From Chlorobium sp. (GTDB taxonomy: Bacteria > Bacteroidota > Chlorobiia > Chlorobiales > Chlorobiaceae), in the NCBI GenBank assembly GCA_005862225.1, contig SZXV01000010.1, forward strand, positions 62,001 to 126,000: a stretch of 64,000 nucleotides of DNA, in the 5' to 3' direction. Under the pieces are notes generated by a model that did not search any database, was not told the origin of the DNA, and was given only the letters and a program-made list of their open reading frames with translations. Below are positions 24,754-32,885 of this stretch, in pieces. Position 1 is the first letter of the stretch, and every line of letters begins with the position of its first letter. The position numbers were made by a program, and so were the translations under genes.

Positions 24754-25590
24754 TTAAATACCATTTCTCGCTGACTTAATATCAAGAAGATTAATTTTAT
24801 CAATCTTGCTCTTGTGGATGACAATCGTTAGCTTCGCCGGGTACTTGAACCGCATTTCACTAATGCGGAATGTCCACAACATTATTTTCAAAAGATCTTC
24901 ATCACTTATAGTTTTATGCCCTTGAATTCGTGTAATCCCAGAACCAAAAATCGGCGTAGTTACGCTCTGCTGACCATACACATTGTTGACCTTGTCCCAA
25001 AAATTAATTAGAAATTCAAGGTACTCAGGAATAGTGAGCACTGCTTTATTGTTATTATCGAACTTCGAAAAAGCGGCCAAAAGAAAATCTTTATATACGC
25101 AAATAGAGCCGATCTGATACCGCCACTTTTTACCCACGACTCGCTCGGCGTTGCTCCCAAGTTTTTCACTTTCATCGAAGGGATAGTTATCGATATGGCT
25201 ATCAAGTTCTGAAACTTGATCACCACAATGATGTTTTATAAAAATTCCGTTCAGTGAATTTTCAGAAATTATTTTGTTATCTACGATTGTGTCAAAGTAC
25301 TCATTGAAAGCAATGGCCTTTAAGCCGGGTTCGGAAAAAATGTCGCCTACTTTTATCGTGACCTCACTTCCTTCAATATTGATATCAATTTTATTGAGAT
25401 TGTTAGACCAAATCCAAATTGCCAAATAAATCAACGCCAACAGCCCAATAAATATCCATCCATAGGTGCTTTTGCAATTTGTTGGAATATCGACAAACAA
25501 TACAACTAAAGAAAGAGTCGCGCTTATGGCTGAGGTAATCTTGAGAAAGTTCTCAATCACCCTCCTGTCAATGAAACTAACCTTTGTCAT
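24754..25590 (-). CDS. thsA: Thoeris type II effector ThsA-like (two TM helices plus DUF6430 macro domain)
   Basis: A 278-aa protein. Two N-terminal membrane helices (about residues 14-34 and 43-61) precede a macro-like DUF6430 domain: VTIKVGDIFSEPGLKAIAFN, then YFDTIVDNKIISENSLNG, QIGSICVYKDFLLAAFSKFD and TPIFGSGITRI. This TM-macro architecture is that of type II Thoeris ThsA, in which the macro domain binds a TIR-made ADP-ribose signal and the membrane part kills the infected cell. The start overlaps the TIR gene by 4 nt. The family call comes from motif recognition; function is inferred from the pair. Confidence 0.85.
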   Translation of the reverse strand: MTKVSFIDRRVIENFLKITSAISATLSLVVLFVDIPTNCKSTYGWIFIGLLALIYLAIWIWSNNLNKIDINIEGSEVTIKVGDIFSEPGLKAIAFNEYFDTIVDNKIISENSLNGIFIKHHCGDQVSELDSHIDNYPFDESEKLGSNAERVVGKKWRYQIGSICVYKDFLLAAFSKFDNNNKAVLTIPEYLEFLINFWDKVNNVYGQQSVTTPIFGSGITRIQGHKTISDEDLLKIMLWTFRISEMRFKYPAKLTIVIHKSKIDKINLLDIKSARNGI

Positions 25591-26150
25591 ATTTTGTACC
25601 AGTAATAATCTGGACTCGTTTTGGTGGCAACCATAAAATCGCTGTCTTTGAGCGCTGCCTCAATGATGTCCTTCTTGTTGGGGATGTGAAGTGACGGAAC
25701 CTTACTCATTGAATCTCTAAAAATAGGTAAGTTACCCCACAGATTCTTTACAGACTGTCTCAGTGAACCATTAATCAGCAGGCTGGCCTTAGAGTCATAC
25801 TCTGGATATACAACAATAACAGGCAGTCCTTGATTATTTATTCCGTAGTCAATTTCTTCACGTAGAGCTCTTGAGCTTACTGTGCTGGAGCTAAGAAAAA
25901 GTACAACATTTTTAGAACTCCTAAGACGCTCTTGAAGTCTTGGCTTTAGTGTTTTTTCCCAATCGCTGCCGTCACGGACGTTGTATGTCTTATCATGCGA
26001 ATCATTAAATGGAAATGATGCTTCTTTTCCTTTCCATGCCCGCAACATGTTGTAATAGCAGAAATCTTTTGTTGCATTTGCGCCGAGAGCGCTTGCGTTG
26101 AAAGGTTCTGCAACATAAAAGGCTGCGTAATTGCCGTTTTTATATACCAT
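25587..26150 (-). CDS. thsB: Thoeris TIR-domain sensor ThsB-like (DUF1863)
   Basis: I choose ATG 26150 (187 aa), which has GGAG seven bases upstream, over the track start at 26162. The TIR-like DUF1863 domain shows FYVAEPFNASALGANATKDF, CYYNMLRAWKG, the NDSHDKTYNVRDGSDWEKTLK region, RLRSSKNVVLFLSSST and a conserved REEIDYGI holding the likely catalytic Glu. ThsB proteins sense phage and convert NAD+ to a cyclic or conjugated ADP-ribose signal. It comes first in a two-gene cassette with the TM-macro effector, the order expected for type II Thoeris. Confidence 0.88.
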   Translation of the reverse strand: MVYKNGNYAAFYVAEPFNASALGANATKDFCYYNMLRAWKGKEASFPFNDSHDKTYNVRDGSDWEKTLKPRLQERLRSSKNVVLFLSSSTVSSRALREEIDYGINNQGLPVIVVYPEYDSKASLLINGSLRQSVKNLWGNLPIFRDSMSKVPSLHIPNKKDIIEAALKDSDFMVATKTSPDYYWYKI

Positions 26151-26191
26151 TTTTTTCTCCAAATTTTAATTTTCCAGTAGCCAAGCTTGGC

Positions 26192-26340
26192 CCCTAACAA
26201 TAATTAGATGGATCAGCCAATACCGCAGATTTTTTAATTCTAACCCATATAAGCCGCAAATTCAAAATCATATAAAACGCTGTTAATTTCCTTATTCTCA
26301 GCAATTTATACCATAATCACTTTTTATTTGAGCGTCTTAT
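26192..26340. repeat. repeat R2, copy 2 (diverged)
   Basis: The first 150 bp of R2 (CCTAACAATAATTAGATGGATC, then GCCAATACCGCAGATTTTT) in a diverged, shortened form. It abuts the 5' boundary of the Thoeris cassette (GTTAGGG on the minus strand, 26198-26192). Confidence 0.75.
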
Positions 26341-26341
26341 A

Positions 26342-26599
26342 TTGATCAGCATAAGACCGCTGCTAAAACCCCATAGTTCCAGAAGTTCCTACCACCAGCT
26401 CGAGCATCGGGAAATATACGTCATATTCAGCAAAATTATATCCTCAGAATCAACCAGTATTGTTGCTGACAGCCTGATGCAGTTCATCTTCATCGGCTAT
26501 GGCATCCTGCACCAGATCATCAACGAAACCGATGGAGCCCATTATGAGTTGGAAGTCTTTACTATGAGAGTAAGATCGATAATAAATTCACCGAGGTGA
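26342..26599 (+). other. 85-aa ORF of unknown status next to R2 copy 2
   Basis: The ORF reads HREIYVIFSKIISSESTSIV, then GYGILHQIINETDGAHYELE, plausible protein-like sequence faintly resembling part of a CorA-type cytoplasmic domain, but no start signal or complete domain is seen. It may be a remnant of a gene lost when cassettes were inserted. I do not assign a function. Confidence 0.25.
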
Positions 26600-26619
26600 A
26601 ATGTGGATGCTCAGGAAAA

Positions 26620-26661
26620 TGTCAACAAGTTTTTCAAACGTTTCCTCGTAAGGCGTTGAGT
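26620..26661 (-). repeat. possible degenerate attC site 3
   Basis: On the minus strand ACTCAAC (perfect RYYYAAC) and GTTGACA bracket 42 bp with a TCAAC/GTTGA pairing and a central AAACGTTT palindrome. It follows the 266-aa cassette gene by about 60 bp. It is shorter and less paired than sites 1 and 2, so this is only a candidate. Confidence 0.35.
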
Positions 26662-26722
26662 AAAGAGAGTAGGCGAACGTCGCTTTTGCAATTTGAGAGA
26701 ATACCGAATGTCAAAGCTGTTT

Positions 26723-27523
26723 CTATTGCACAGCCTCATAGCGGATTCCGAGTGCAAATGTGTTTCGGCCGTTACAGCTTGGACATATCCAACTCTTCCC
26801 GACTTCCAGCTCATGGAGCCAAACGACTATTTTGTGAGTACAATCACCATTCGCGCACTCAACTTCATATTGTTGCGGTTGCCATTCGACATTGTTATTC
26901 CCTTTGTCGACAATGAGGTATGAAGCATGGCACTCGTAGCATTCGACCTCCACTATTTCTTGCCCGTAGGGTATGCGCTTACGAACTGGTTTCCTGCATT
27001 CCACACACTCCATCGTCGCAAAACTACCCAATGTAACATTGAAGACTGGGGATACAAGAACTGCTCTGACAAACGCTGCAATTTCCTCACAACGGAATCG
27101 TATCTTGCCAAAGTCCAGCGACTTTCCTGCTCTGACCTGTTTCATCGACTGGACATGGAGATAGTTGCCTAAGGCGTCATAATGTTTCCGCAAGGTGGCC
27201 ATATTGAGAACTTTCTCTGAACCCAAAGACCTCATCACCTGGGCCGGAACGCCGTACTCTTCTTCTTCGCCAAATGCGAAGGAGCTATCCTTGTCGGCTG
27301 TGGGATCTATATCCAGAAGCACCGTCATCACCTTGCGCGGTTGCCAAGTCTCGTATTCTGCTGGTGGAAATTCGTCCTTGTACGCAAGGGCACGGTCGTA
27401 AGTAAGTGCCTCCATTGACATCCGGAGTTCAAGGGCGGCGTATTTCAACCGTTCATCATCGCCGTTCCCAAGCTCTTCTTCGTACCGTTTAAGACATTTT
27501 CGCGCGTAATTGCGATAATTCAT
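26723..27523 (-). CDS. hypothetical cassette protein with two zinc-ribbon-like Cys pairs
   Basis: A 266-aa soluble protein of no family I can name. The N-terminal 150 residues are helical and acidic (RKCLKRYEEELGNGDDERLK). The C-terminal 100 residues carry four Cys pairs, MECVECRKPVRK, VECYECHASYL, ECANGDCTHK and WICPSCNGRN, which would form two zinc ribbons. It starts 35 bp inside the R2 repeat boundary (27558) on the minus strand and is followed by a possible attC, so it is best read as a third integron-like cassette. A nucleic-acid-binding or sensor role is possible but unproven. Confidence 0.78.
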   Translation of the reverse strand: MNYRNYARKCLKRYEEELGNGDDERLKYAALELRMSMEALTYDRALAYKDEFPPAEYETWQPRKVMTVLLDIDPTADKDSSFAFGEEEEYGVPAQVMRSLGSEKVLNMATLRKHYDALGNYLHVQSMKQVRAGKSLDFGKIRFRCEEIAAFVRAVLVSPVFNVTLGSFATMECVECRKPVRKRIPYGQEIVEVECYECHASYLIVDKGNNNVEWQPQQYEVECANGDCTHKIVVWLHELEVGKSWICPSCNGRNTFALGIRYEAVQ

Positions 27524-27551
27524 GTTTTTATCTCATATGCTTTTTTGGAGT

Positions 27552-27900
27552 GCATAACAATAATTAGATGGATCCGCCTATACTGCAGATTTTTGAGTTG
27601 CCGTACATATATGACGTCATTTTCAAACCAAAAAAAAATAGCTTTAACCTTTTTTTTATAAATAAATTAACCCTTTTATTGCTTTTTATTTCAGCATCTT
27701 ATACGGATCGGCATAAAATACGATGTTTACAAGCCGTCAGCAGGCCTTTTTACTCCATGACCACTCTTTTTATAACCTGCGTATAAGCCATTGTAGCACT
27801 TATATCATTATGCTCCAAAAATCAGATCGTCGTTACTAAACAGTGCTCATAGACTCCATCCCGATAGGGAAAAAACAGGGCGATGGCAAAGATGAGCCTC
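27552..27900. repeat. repeat R2, copy 3
   Basis: About 350 bp paralleling 20744-21060, with shared landmarks AGATGGATCCGCCTATACTG, GACGTCATTTTCAAACCAAA and CTCCAAAAATCAGATCGTC. The left edge abuts the 266-aa cassette; the right edge runs straight into an ATPase N-terminal remnant, skipping about 270 bp present between R2 copy 1 and the intact ATPase. The 72-aa ORF 27568-27786 is a chance ORF in the repeat. Confidence 0.82.
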
Positions 27901-28000
27901 TTACTCTATAATAAAATCAGCCGAGTCGCACCTTACAAAACAAGAACACCCGAGTTCTTTTTCCTGCCAGCGAGTCAACAACTCCCCCTCACAAAAGACA
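27901..28000 (+). pseudogene. N-terminal remnant of the AAA/DUF4143 ATPase (copy 4)
   Basis: TACTCTATAATAAAATCAGC and the following roughly 90 bp match the start of the intact ATPase, but the initiator reads CGCACC where the intact gene has ATGCC, and homology ends before Walker A. This marks the right edge of the island, just before radC. Confidence 0.8.
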
Positions 28001-28096
28001 TTGTTCTCGTTACGCTCTTTTTTTGGTATGTTCAGTAATACGCATTTATTACGTATTACCAATTTTAGCTCACCCAGAACAATTTAACCTGAACTT

Positions 28097-28765
28097 ATGC
28101 GACTTCATGATTTTGATCCTGAAAACCGACCGAGAGAGCGTTTCCTCAGCAGCGGACCTGCCTCCCTCAGTCCGGCTGAACTGTTGGCAATTATCCTGCG
28201 CTTCGGCTCAAAACAGCTCAACATTGTTGATACCTGTAATGAAATTATAGCCCGCTTCACCCTTGAAAAACTGGTTAATGTCACGATTGGAGAACTTCAG
28301 GAGATCAAGGGAATCGGAGAAACAAAAGCCATGCAGATTGTCGCTATTTTCGAATTGAACAAGCGGTTGCACTATAGCAGGAACAACAGGAAAAAAATCC
28401 AGGCTGCAAGGGATATTTTTGAATTCATGGCTGGTCGTATCCCGGATGAAACAAAAGAGCATCTTTACGTTCTGCACCTGAACACCAAAAACCAGATTAT
28501 CAAGACGGAACTGGTCTCTGTCGGAACCCTGAACGCTGCCCTCATTCACCCAAGAGAGGTCTTCAAGGCGGCCATCAGGGAGAGCTCACACGCCATCATT
28601 CTTGTGCATAACCACCCTTCCGGCGATGTTGAACCGAGCAATGCTGATAAACAGATTACCGAACTCCTGAAAAAGGCAAGCGCCGTCATTCAGATTGAAT
28701 TGCTTGACCATGTTATCATCGGAAAAACTGATTGGTTCAGCTTTCGCGAAAGTGGTCTTCTCTGA
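28097..28765 (+). CDS. radC: RadC-family JAB-domain protein
   Basis: A complete 222-aa RadC (YeeS/ComM-type) protein. The N-terminal UPF0758 helix-hairpin-helix region has [12 protein letters not shown] and [15 protein letters not shown]. The C-terminal MPN/JAB domain has [20 protein letters not shown] and the metal motif [11 protein letters not shown]. The role is unclear; despite its name it is not required for repair in tested hosts, and the JAB fold suggests a metallo-hydrolase. It is a common neighbour of genomic islands and here forms the right border. A palindrome AATACG-CATTTATTA-CGTATT (28037-28057) lies in its leader. Confidence 0.93.
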   Translation: MRLHDFDPENRPRERFLSSGPASLSPAELLAIILRFGSKQLNIVDTCNEIIARFTLEKLVNVTIGELQEIKGIGETKAMQIVAIFELNKRLHYSRNNRKKIQAARDIFEFMAGRIPDETKEHLYVLHLNTKNQIIKTELVSVGTLNAALIHPREVFKAAIRESSHAIILVHNHPSGDVEPSNADKQITELLKKASAVIQIELLDHVIIGKTDWFSFRESGLL

Positions 28766-28820
28766 TAAAAAATTGCAATAAAACTTTTTAACTTTCGGAC
28801 AACTTTTTCCCCCCTGAACT

Positions 28821-29552
28821 ATGAAACATATCATCCTCATAACTGGCGCAGGCAAGGGTATCGGCAAAGCCATTGCCCTTGATTTTGCAAAAGCCTCAAC
28901 AACATATCCCGATTTTGAGCCTCACCTGATCCTTGTATCAAGAACCGTATCGGATCTTGAAGCTGTTGCGGAGAAATGCCGTGCCTGTGGTGCGGCAGCG
29001 GAGATCGTTAAGGCCGATATTTCCGATATGGCACAGATCGACCAGCTTGTCAGCAGCACGCTGGAGCGATACGGAACCATTGACTGCCTGGTGAACAATG
29101 CCGGTGTTGGCCGTTTCAAGCCATTCACTGAATTGACCGTGGATGACTATGAGGACACGATGGGTACAAACCTGAAGGGCACTTTTTTCCTTACGCAAAA
29201 AGTGTTCCCTGTCATGGAAGAGAAAAAGTCGGGGCACATCTTCTTTATCACCTCAATTGCCGCCGAGACAGCGTTTAAAAGCTCTGCTCTCTACTCAATG
29301 TCCAAGTTCGGACAGAAGGGATTTATTGAAGCTGTCCGGCTCTATGCCAAAACCTGTAATGTCAAGATTACCAATGTGATGCCGGGCGCGGTCTATACGC
29401 CAATGTGGGGAGAGGTGACGGATGAGATGAAAGCGATCATGATGATGCCTGAAGATATTTCGGGCCCTCTTGTCAACGCCTATCTCCTGCCGCAACGCAC
29501 GTCAGTGGAAGAGCTGGTGTTAAGGCCGGTTTCCGGCGACCTCGGTGAATGA
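28821..29552 (+). CDS. sepiapterin reductase-like SDR
   Basis: A 243-aa classical short-chain dehydrogenase. TGAGKGIGKAIA binds NADP(H), NNAGVGRF stabilises the fold, and the catalytic Ser-Tyr-Lys is seen in ITSIAAE and YSMSKFGQKG. It closely resembles the sepiapterin reductase described from Chlorobium tepidum, which makes an L-threo-biopterin. The long first beta-alpha loop (STTYPDFEPHLILVSR) is typical of that group. Together with the PTPS/QueD gene at 13035 it could form a biopterin route. Confidence 0.88.
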   Translation: MKHIILITGAGKGIGKAIALDFAKASTTYPDFEPHLILVSRTVSDLEAVAEKCRACGAAAEIVKADISDMAQIDQLVSSTLERYGTIDCLVNNAGVGRFKPFTELTVDDYEDTMGTNLKGTFFLTQKVFPVMEEKKSGHIFFITSIAAETAFKSSALYSMSKFGQKGFIEAVRLYAKTCNVKITNVMPGAVYTPMWGEVTDEMKAIMMMPEDISGPLVNAYLLPQRTSVEELVLRPVSGDLGE

Positions 29553-29645
29553 GGACGGCAAAAACTCGTGAGCTGTGGGAAAGCAGGCTTTTTTCCTGTA
29601 TTTTCTGGTTCATCTTAAAAAAATAATTTTTGATTCTACACCATC

Positions 29646-30104
29646 ATGAGCCTGAAGGAAAAAATAGACCTTGATCTTAAAAATTCGATGAAAAGCGGTG
29701 ATAAAACCCGCCTGAACGCCATTCGCTCAATCCGCGCCGCCCTGCTTGAAAAAGAGGTTTCGATTCGCGTTGCGGGAAAGGCTGTGCTCACTGAGGAGCA
29801 GGAACTTGAGGTGCTGGTCAGCCTTGCAAAAAAACGCCGCGATGCCATTGAGCAGTTCACAGCCGGAAACCGTCTTGACCTGGCTGAAACAGAGCAGTCG
29901 GAGTTAGCCGTGCTTGAGGAGTATCTGCCGGCTCCGGTCTCTGACGAGGAAGTAACCGCAGTCATACGGGATATTATCACGCAAACAGGCGCTGCATCCA
30001 TGAAAGAGATGGGCAAAGTGATGGCTGAAGCGATGAAAGCGCTCAAAGGAAAAGCTGACGGCACCAAGGTTCAGCAGATCGTCAAGTCACTGCTTTCAGC
30101 ATAA
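29646..30104 (+). CDS. GatB/YqeY domain protein
   Basis: A 152-aa YqeY-family protein, all helical (MSLKEKIDLDLKNSMKSGDK, RLNAIRSIRAALLEKEV, then EEYLPAPVSDEEV and MGKVMAEAMKALKGKADG). The domain also occurs at the C-terminus of the GatB amidotransferase subunit, where it contacts tRNA. Stand-alone members are thought to act in tRNA-related amidation but are not well characterised. The position 18 bp before serS supports a translation-linked role. Confidence 0.9.
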   Translation: MSLKEKIDLDLKNSMKSGDKTRLNAIRSIRAALLEKEVSIRVAGKAVLTEEQELEVLVSLAKKRRDAIEQFTAGNRLDLAETEQSELAVLEEYLPAPVSDEEVTAVIRDIITQTGAASMKEMGKVMAEAMKALKGKADGTKVQQIVKSLLSA

Positions 30105-30122
30105 CCCATTCTATCTCTTACT

Positions 30123-31409
30123 ATGCTTGACATCAACTATATCCGTCAGAATCCAGATGAAATTTTGGCAATGCTGCACAACCGGCAGCTCTCCGCAGAG
30201 GAGCCAAAACTGCATAGGGTGCTCGAATGCGACAAAGAGCGTAAAGGACTGGTGCAGCGTTCGGATGCACTAAATGCAGAGCGCAACAAACGCTCAAAAG
30301 AAATTGCCGAAAAGAAAAAAAAAGGCATTCCCCCCTCTGAATATGAAATGATCTATGAAATAGTTCAAGATGAAAATCGACAAATTGCTGAAATAAATAC
30401 AAAACTAAGACCACTTGAAGAGGAGATTGAGAATATTCTTCTGGCGCTGCCCAATAAACTGGACTCTTCAGTTCCAGCCGGCCGAAGCGCTGCTGATAAT
30501 GAGATTTTCGGTGAACCGGTCAGCTTTGTGCACGACCTTGACTTTCCGGTGAAAAACCACCTTGAGTTGGGTAAATCTCTCGGCATTCTTGATTTTGAAC
30601 GTGGCGCAAAGATAAGCGGAGCCGGGTTTCCTGCCTACATTGGCAAAGGCGCCCGTCTGGAACGCGCATTGATCAACTTCATGCTTGATACGCACACCGA
30701 GCGTCATGGCTACACTGAAGTCTTCCCTCCCTTTCTTGTCAATCAGGAGTCACTCAGGGGAACGGGTCAGTGGCCAAAATTTGCTGACCAGGTCTACCAC
30801 ATCGGCGAAGATGACCTCTATGCCATTCCGACCGCTGAGGTACCGGTCACCAACCTGCACCGGGGAGAAATGCTCGAAACAAAAAGTCTCCCGATCTCTT
30901 ATGCCGCCTATTCAGCCTGTTTCCGTCGTGAAGCGGGAAGTTATGGCAAGGATACACGAGGGTTCCTCAGGGTGCACCAGTTCAACAAGGTTGAGATGGT
31001 AAAGTTTACCCGACCTGAAGAGTCTTACGCCGCGCTTGAACAGATTCGCTCTCATGCTGAAGCAATTCTTGTGGCTCTGAAAATCCCTTACCGGGTACTC
31101 CTGCTCTGCAGCGGCGACATCAGCGCCAACGCAACAAAATGTTACGATATTGAGGTCTGGTCACCTGCTGAACAAAAATATCTCGAGGCATCAAGCTGCT
31201 CAAATTTTGAGGATTACCAGGCAAGAAGATCAAATATCCGTTTCAAACCCGACAGCAAGTCAAAACCGGAATTTGTACACACCCTGAACGGCTCGGGTCT
31301 GGCAACTTCACGGCTGATGGTCTCATTGCTTGAGCACTACCAGACGCCGGAGGGGCATATCAGGGTGCCGGAGGCATTGCAGCGCTATACCGGATTTGAG
31401 GAGATATAA
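30123..31409 (+). CDS. serS: seryl-tRNA synthetase
   Basis: A 428-aa class II synthetase. An N-terminal coiled-coil tRNA arm (residues 30-105, [12 protein letters not shown]) is followed by the catalytic core with motif 2 ([25 protein letters not shown]; core [10 protein letters not shown]) and motif 3 ([19 protein letters not shown]). It charges tRNA-Ser and tRNA-Sec with serine. The length and motifs are complete. The 3' end is followed by a hairpin before the convergent metX. Confidence 0.97.
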   Translation: MLDINYIRQNPDEILAMLHNRQLSAEEPKLHRVLECDKERKGLVQRSDALNAERNKRSKEIAEKKKKGIPPSEYEMIYEIVQDENRQIAEINTKLRPLEEEIENILLALPNKLDSSVPAGRSAADNEIFGEPVSFVHDLDFPVKNHLELGKSLGILDFERGAKISGAGFPAYIGKGARLERALINFMLDTHTERHGYTEVFPPFLVNQESLRGTGQWPKFADQVYHIGEDDLYAIPTAEVPVTNLHRGEMLETKSLPISYAAYSACFRREAGSYGKDTRGFLRVHQFNKVEMVKFTRPEESYAALEQIRSHAEAILVALKIPYRVLLLCSGDISANATKCYDIEVWSPAEQKYLEASSCSNFEDYQARRSNIRFKPDSKSKPEFVHTLNGSGLATSRLMVSLLEHYQTPEGHIRVPEALQRYTGFEEI

Positions 31410-31418
31410 AACCTGGGG

Positions 31419-31447
31419 GCGCCGAGCTGGGGTTCGGCCTTCCCACT
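31419..31447. terminator. palindromic hairpin between convergent serS and metX (family copy 2)
   Basis: GCGCCGAGCTGGGGTTCGGC shares the GCGCCGAGCTGG and TCGGC-TTCCC cores with the hairpin at 12345-12364. The GCCGA/TCGGC stem is imperfect. Like copy 1 it lies between convergent genes, consistent with a shared terminator-like element. Confidence 0.45.
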
Positions 31448-31457
31448 CCTGCCTCCA

Positions 31458-32528
31458 TCATGGTTCAAGACGATCAAGAAAACTCCTCACCATGCCGCTG
31501 ACTGTTGCAACATCAATAAGAAAAGCGTCATGGCCATAAGGTTCGTCCAGGTAGAGAATGCTCGAATTCGGCATGAATCGGGCAAGCTCTTCCTGCTCCT
31601 CTTTCGGATAGAGAATGTCTGAATTGATGGAGAGAATTTCCACAGGGATCTGTATCGAACGCAAGACCTCTTCATACTCTCCCCTGCCTCGTGAAAGGTC
31701 ATGCATATCCATCGCCCTGGTGAGCGTTATATAGGTGTTGGCATCAAAACGCTCCACCAGTTTCCGCCCCTGATGGTGGAGGTAGCTCTCGACCTTGAAG
31801 GTTTTTCCCGCCTGCTGATAGTCGCGGCCAAAGCGCGACTGAAAGTTTTCAAAGCTCCGGTAGGTGCACATCGCCATCATCCTTGCCGCCGCAAGACCTT
31901 TTGCCGGAGGATGACCCTCGTCATACCAGCCATTGTTCCAGTCACGATCAGCATAAATCGCCTGCCGCTGCGCTTCGCTCTGACCGATACACCACGAAGA
32001 GTGACGCCCTGAAGCGCCCATCGGCATCAGTGCCTGAACAACGTCAGGATAGAGAAATCCCCACTCAAGCACCTGCATCCCGCCAAGAGAGGCTCCCACA
32101 ACAAGCTTGACCCGATCAATACCCAGACCGGAAAGCAGGAGGCGCTGGACATGAACCATATCCCTGATCGTAATCAGTGGGAAATCGGGGCCGTAATGAC
32201 TACCGGTAACTGGATTAATGGAACCTGGGCCGGTTGTACCGTAACAGCTCCCAAGCACATTGGAGCAGATAATAAAATCTGAGGTGTCATCAAACGCCCC
32301 CCCTTTGGAAAACATGCCAGCCCACCAGGCGTCAGCATCGGCTGAACCGGTTAAAGCCTGACAGACCAGGATCACATTATCTTTTGCAGCATTCAGGGTT
32401 CCCCAAGTTCTATAGGCAACCCGCACCGAAGGAAGGACGTCACCAAGCTCGGTCGTAAAGAGTTTGTTCGAATCGAAATAGTGCGTTTTTTCTGAAATAA
32501 TCTCAGTATATGCTCTCATGCGCTTCAT
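31458..32528 (-). CDS. metX: homoserine O-acetyltransferase
   Basis: A 356-aa alpha/beta hydrolase of the MetX family from ATG 32528 (MKRMRAYTEII); the track ORF extends into the SAM riboswitch and is too long. The nucleophile elbow is VVGASLGGMQ, upstream landmarks are LVCQALTGSADADAWW and NVLGSCYGTTGPGSINP, and the catalytic Asp and His fall in INSDILYP and YGHDAFLID. It acetylates homoserine with acetyl-CoA as the first committed step to methionine. The SAM-I riboswitch directly upstream fits. Confidence 0.94.
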   Translation of the reverse strand: MKRMRAYTEIISEKTHYFDSNKLFTTELGDVLPSVRVAYRTWGTLNAAKDNVILVCQALTGSADADAWWAGMFSKGGAFDDTSDFIICSNVLGSCYGTTGPGSINPVTGSHYGPDFPLITIRDMVHVQRLLLSGLGIDRVKLVVGASLGGMQVLEWGFLYPDVVQALMPMGASGRHSSWCIGQSEAQRQAIYADRDWNNGWYDEGHPPAKGLAAARMMAMCTYRSFENFQSRFGRDYQQAGKTFKVESYLHHQGRKLVERFDANTYITLTRAMDMHDLSRGRGEYEEVLRSIQIPVEILSINSDILYPKEEQEELARFMPNSSILYLDEPYGHDAFLIDVATVSGMVRSFLDRLEP

Positions 32529-32664
32529 ATCAATTTGCAAAGCTTGTTCAAAAACCACCTTATGGGCAGCGCTATCACTCCCGGAATGCGCAAACAACCC
32601 TGATACAACGGGTTACAGGAAAATGTCTGAAGAGCGGTATGAACCTGCAAGGAAAGGCATACAT

Positions 32665-32776
32665 ACCATCATCATTCCCGGTTCTCTTGTCCGGGATGGA
32701 ATTGGCACCGATCATCGTGCAATGACGGTTGCCAAGGCTTCTCAGGGCCAGTCCCTCCACCTTTCTGGATGATAGC
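32665..32776 (-). promoter_or_regulatory. SAM-I (S-box) riboswitch upstream of metX
   Basis: On the minus strand the leader reads CAGAAAGGTGGAGGGACTGG, CCCTGAGAAGCC, TTGGCAACC and GGTGCCAATTCC, followed by GGACAAGAG. These are the S-box core in the correct order, with a CATC/GATG P1 helix. It ends about 135 nt before metX and should switch the gene off when S-adenosylmethionine is abundant. Confidence 0.96.
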
Positions 32777-32885
32777 TTGAAATCTTTAATAGAACATTTA
32801 GTCTGATTAATCTACAACAGGGATTAGTATTTTACAAACAGCCTGAAGAAACGAAGGTACTTTAAATGATATTTAATTATTTCCC

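Noticed and set aside
27568-27786. 72-aa hydrophobic plus-strand ORF
   Set aside because: Lies within repeat R2; the frame is not preserved in R2 copy 1, so it is a chance ORF.
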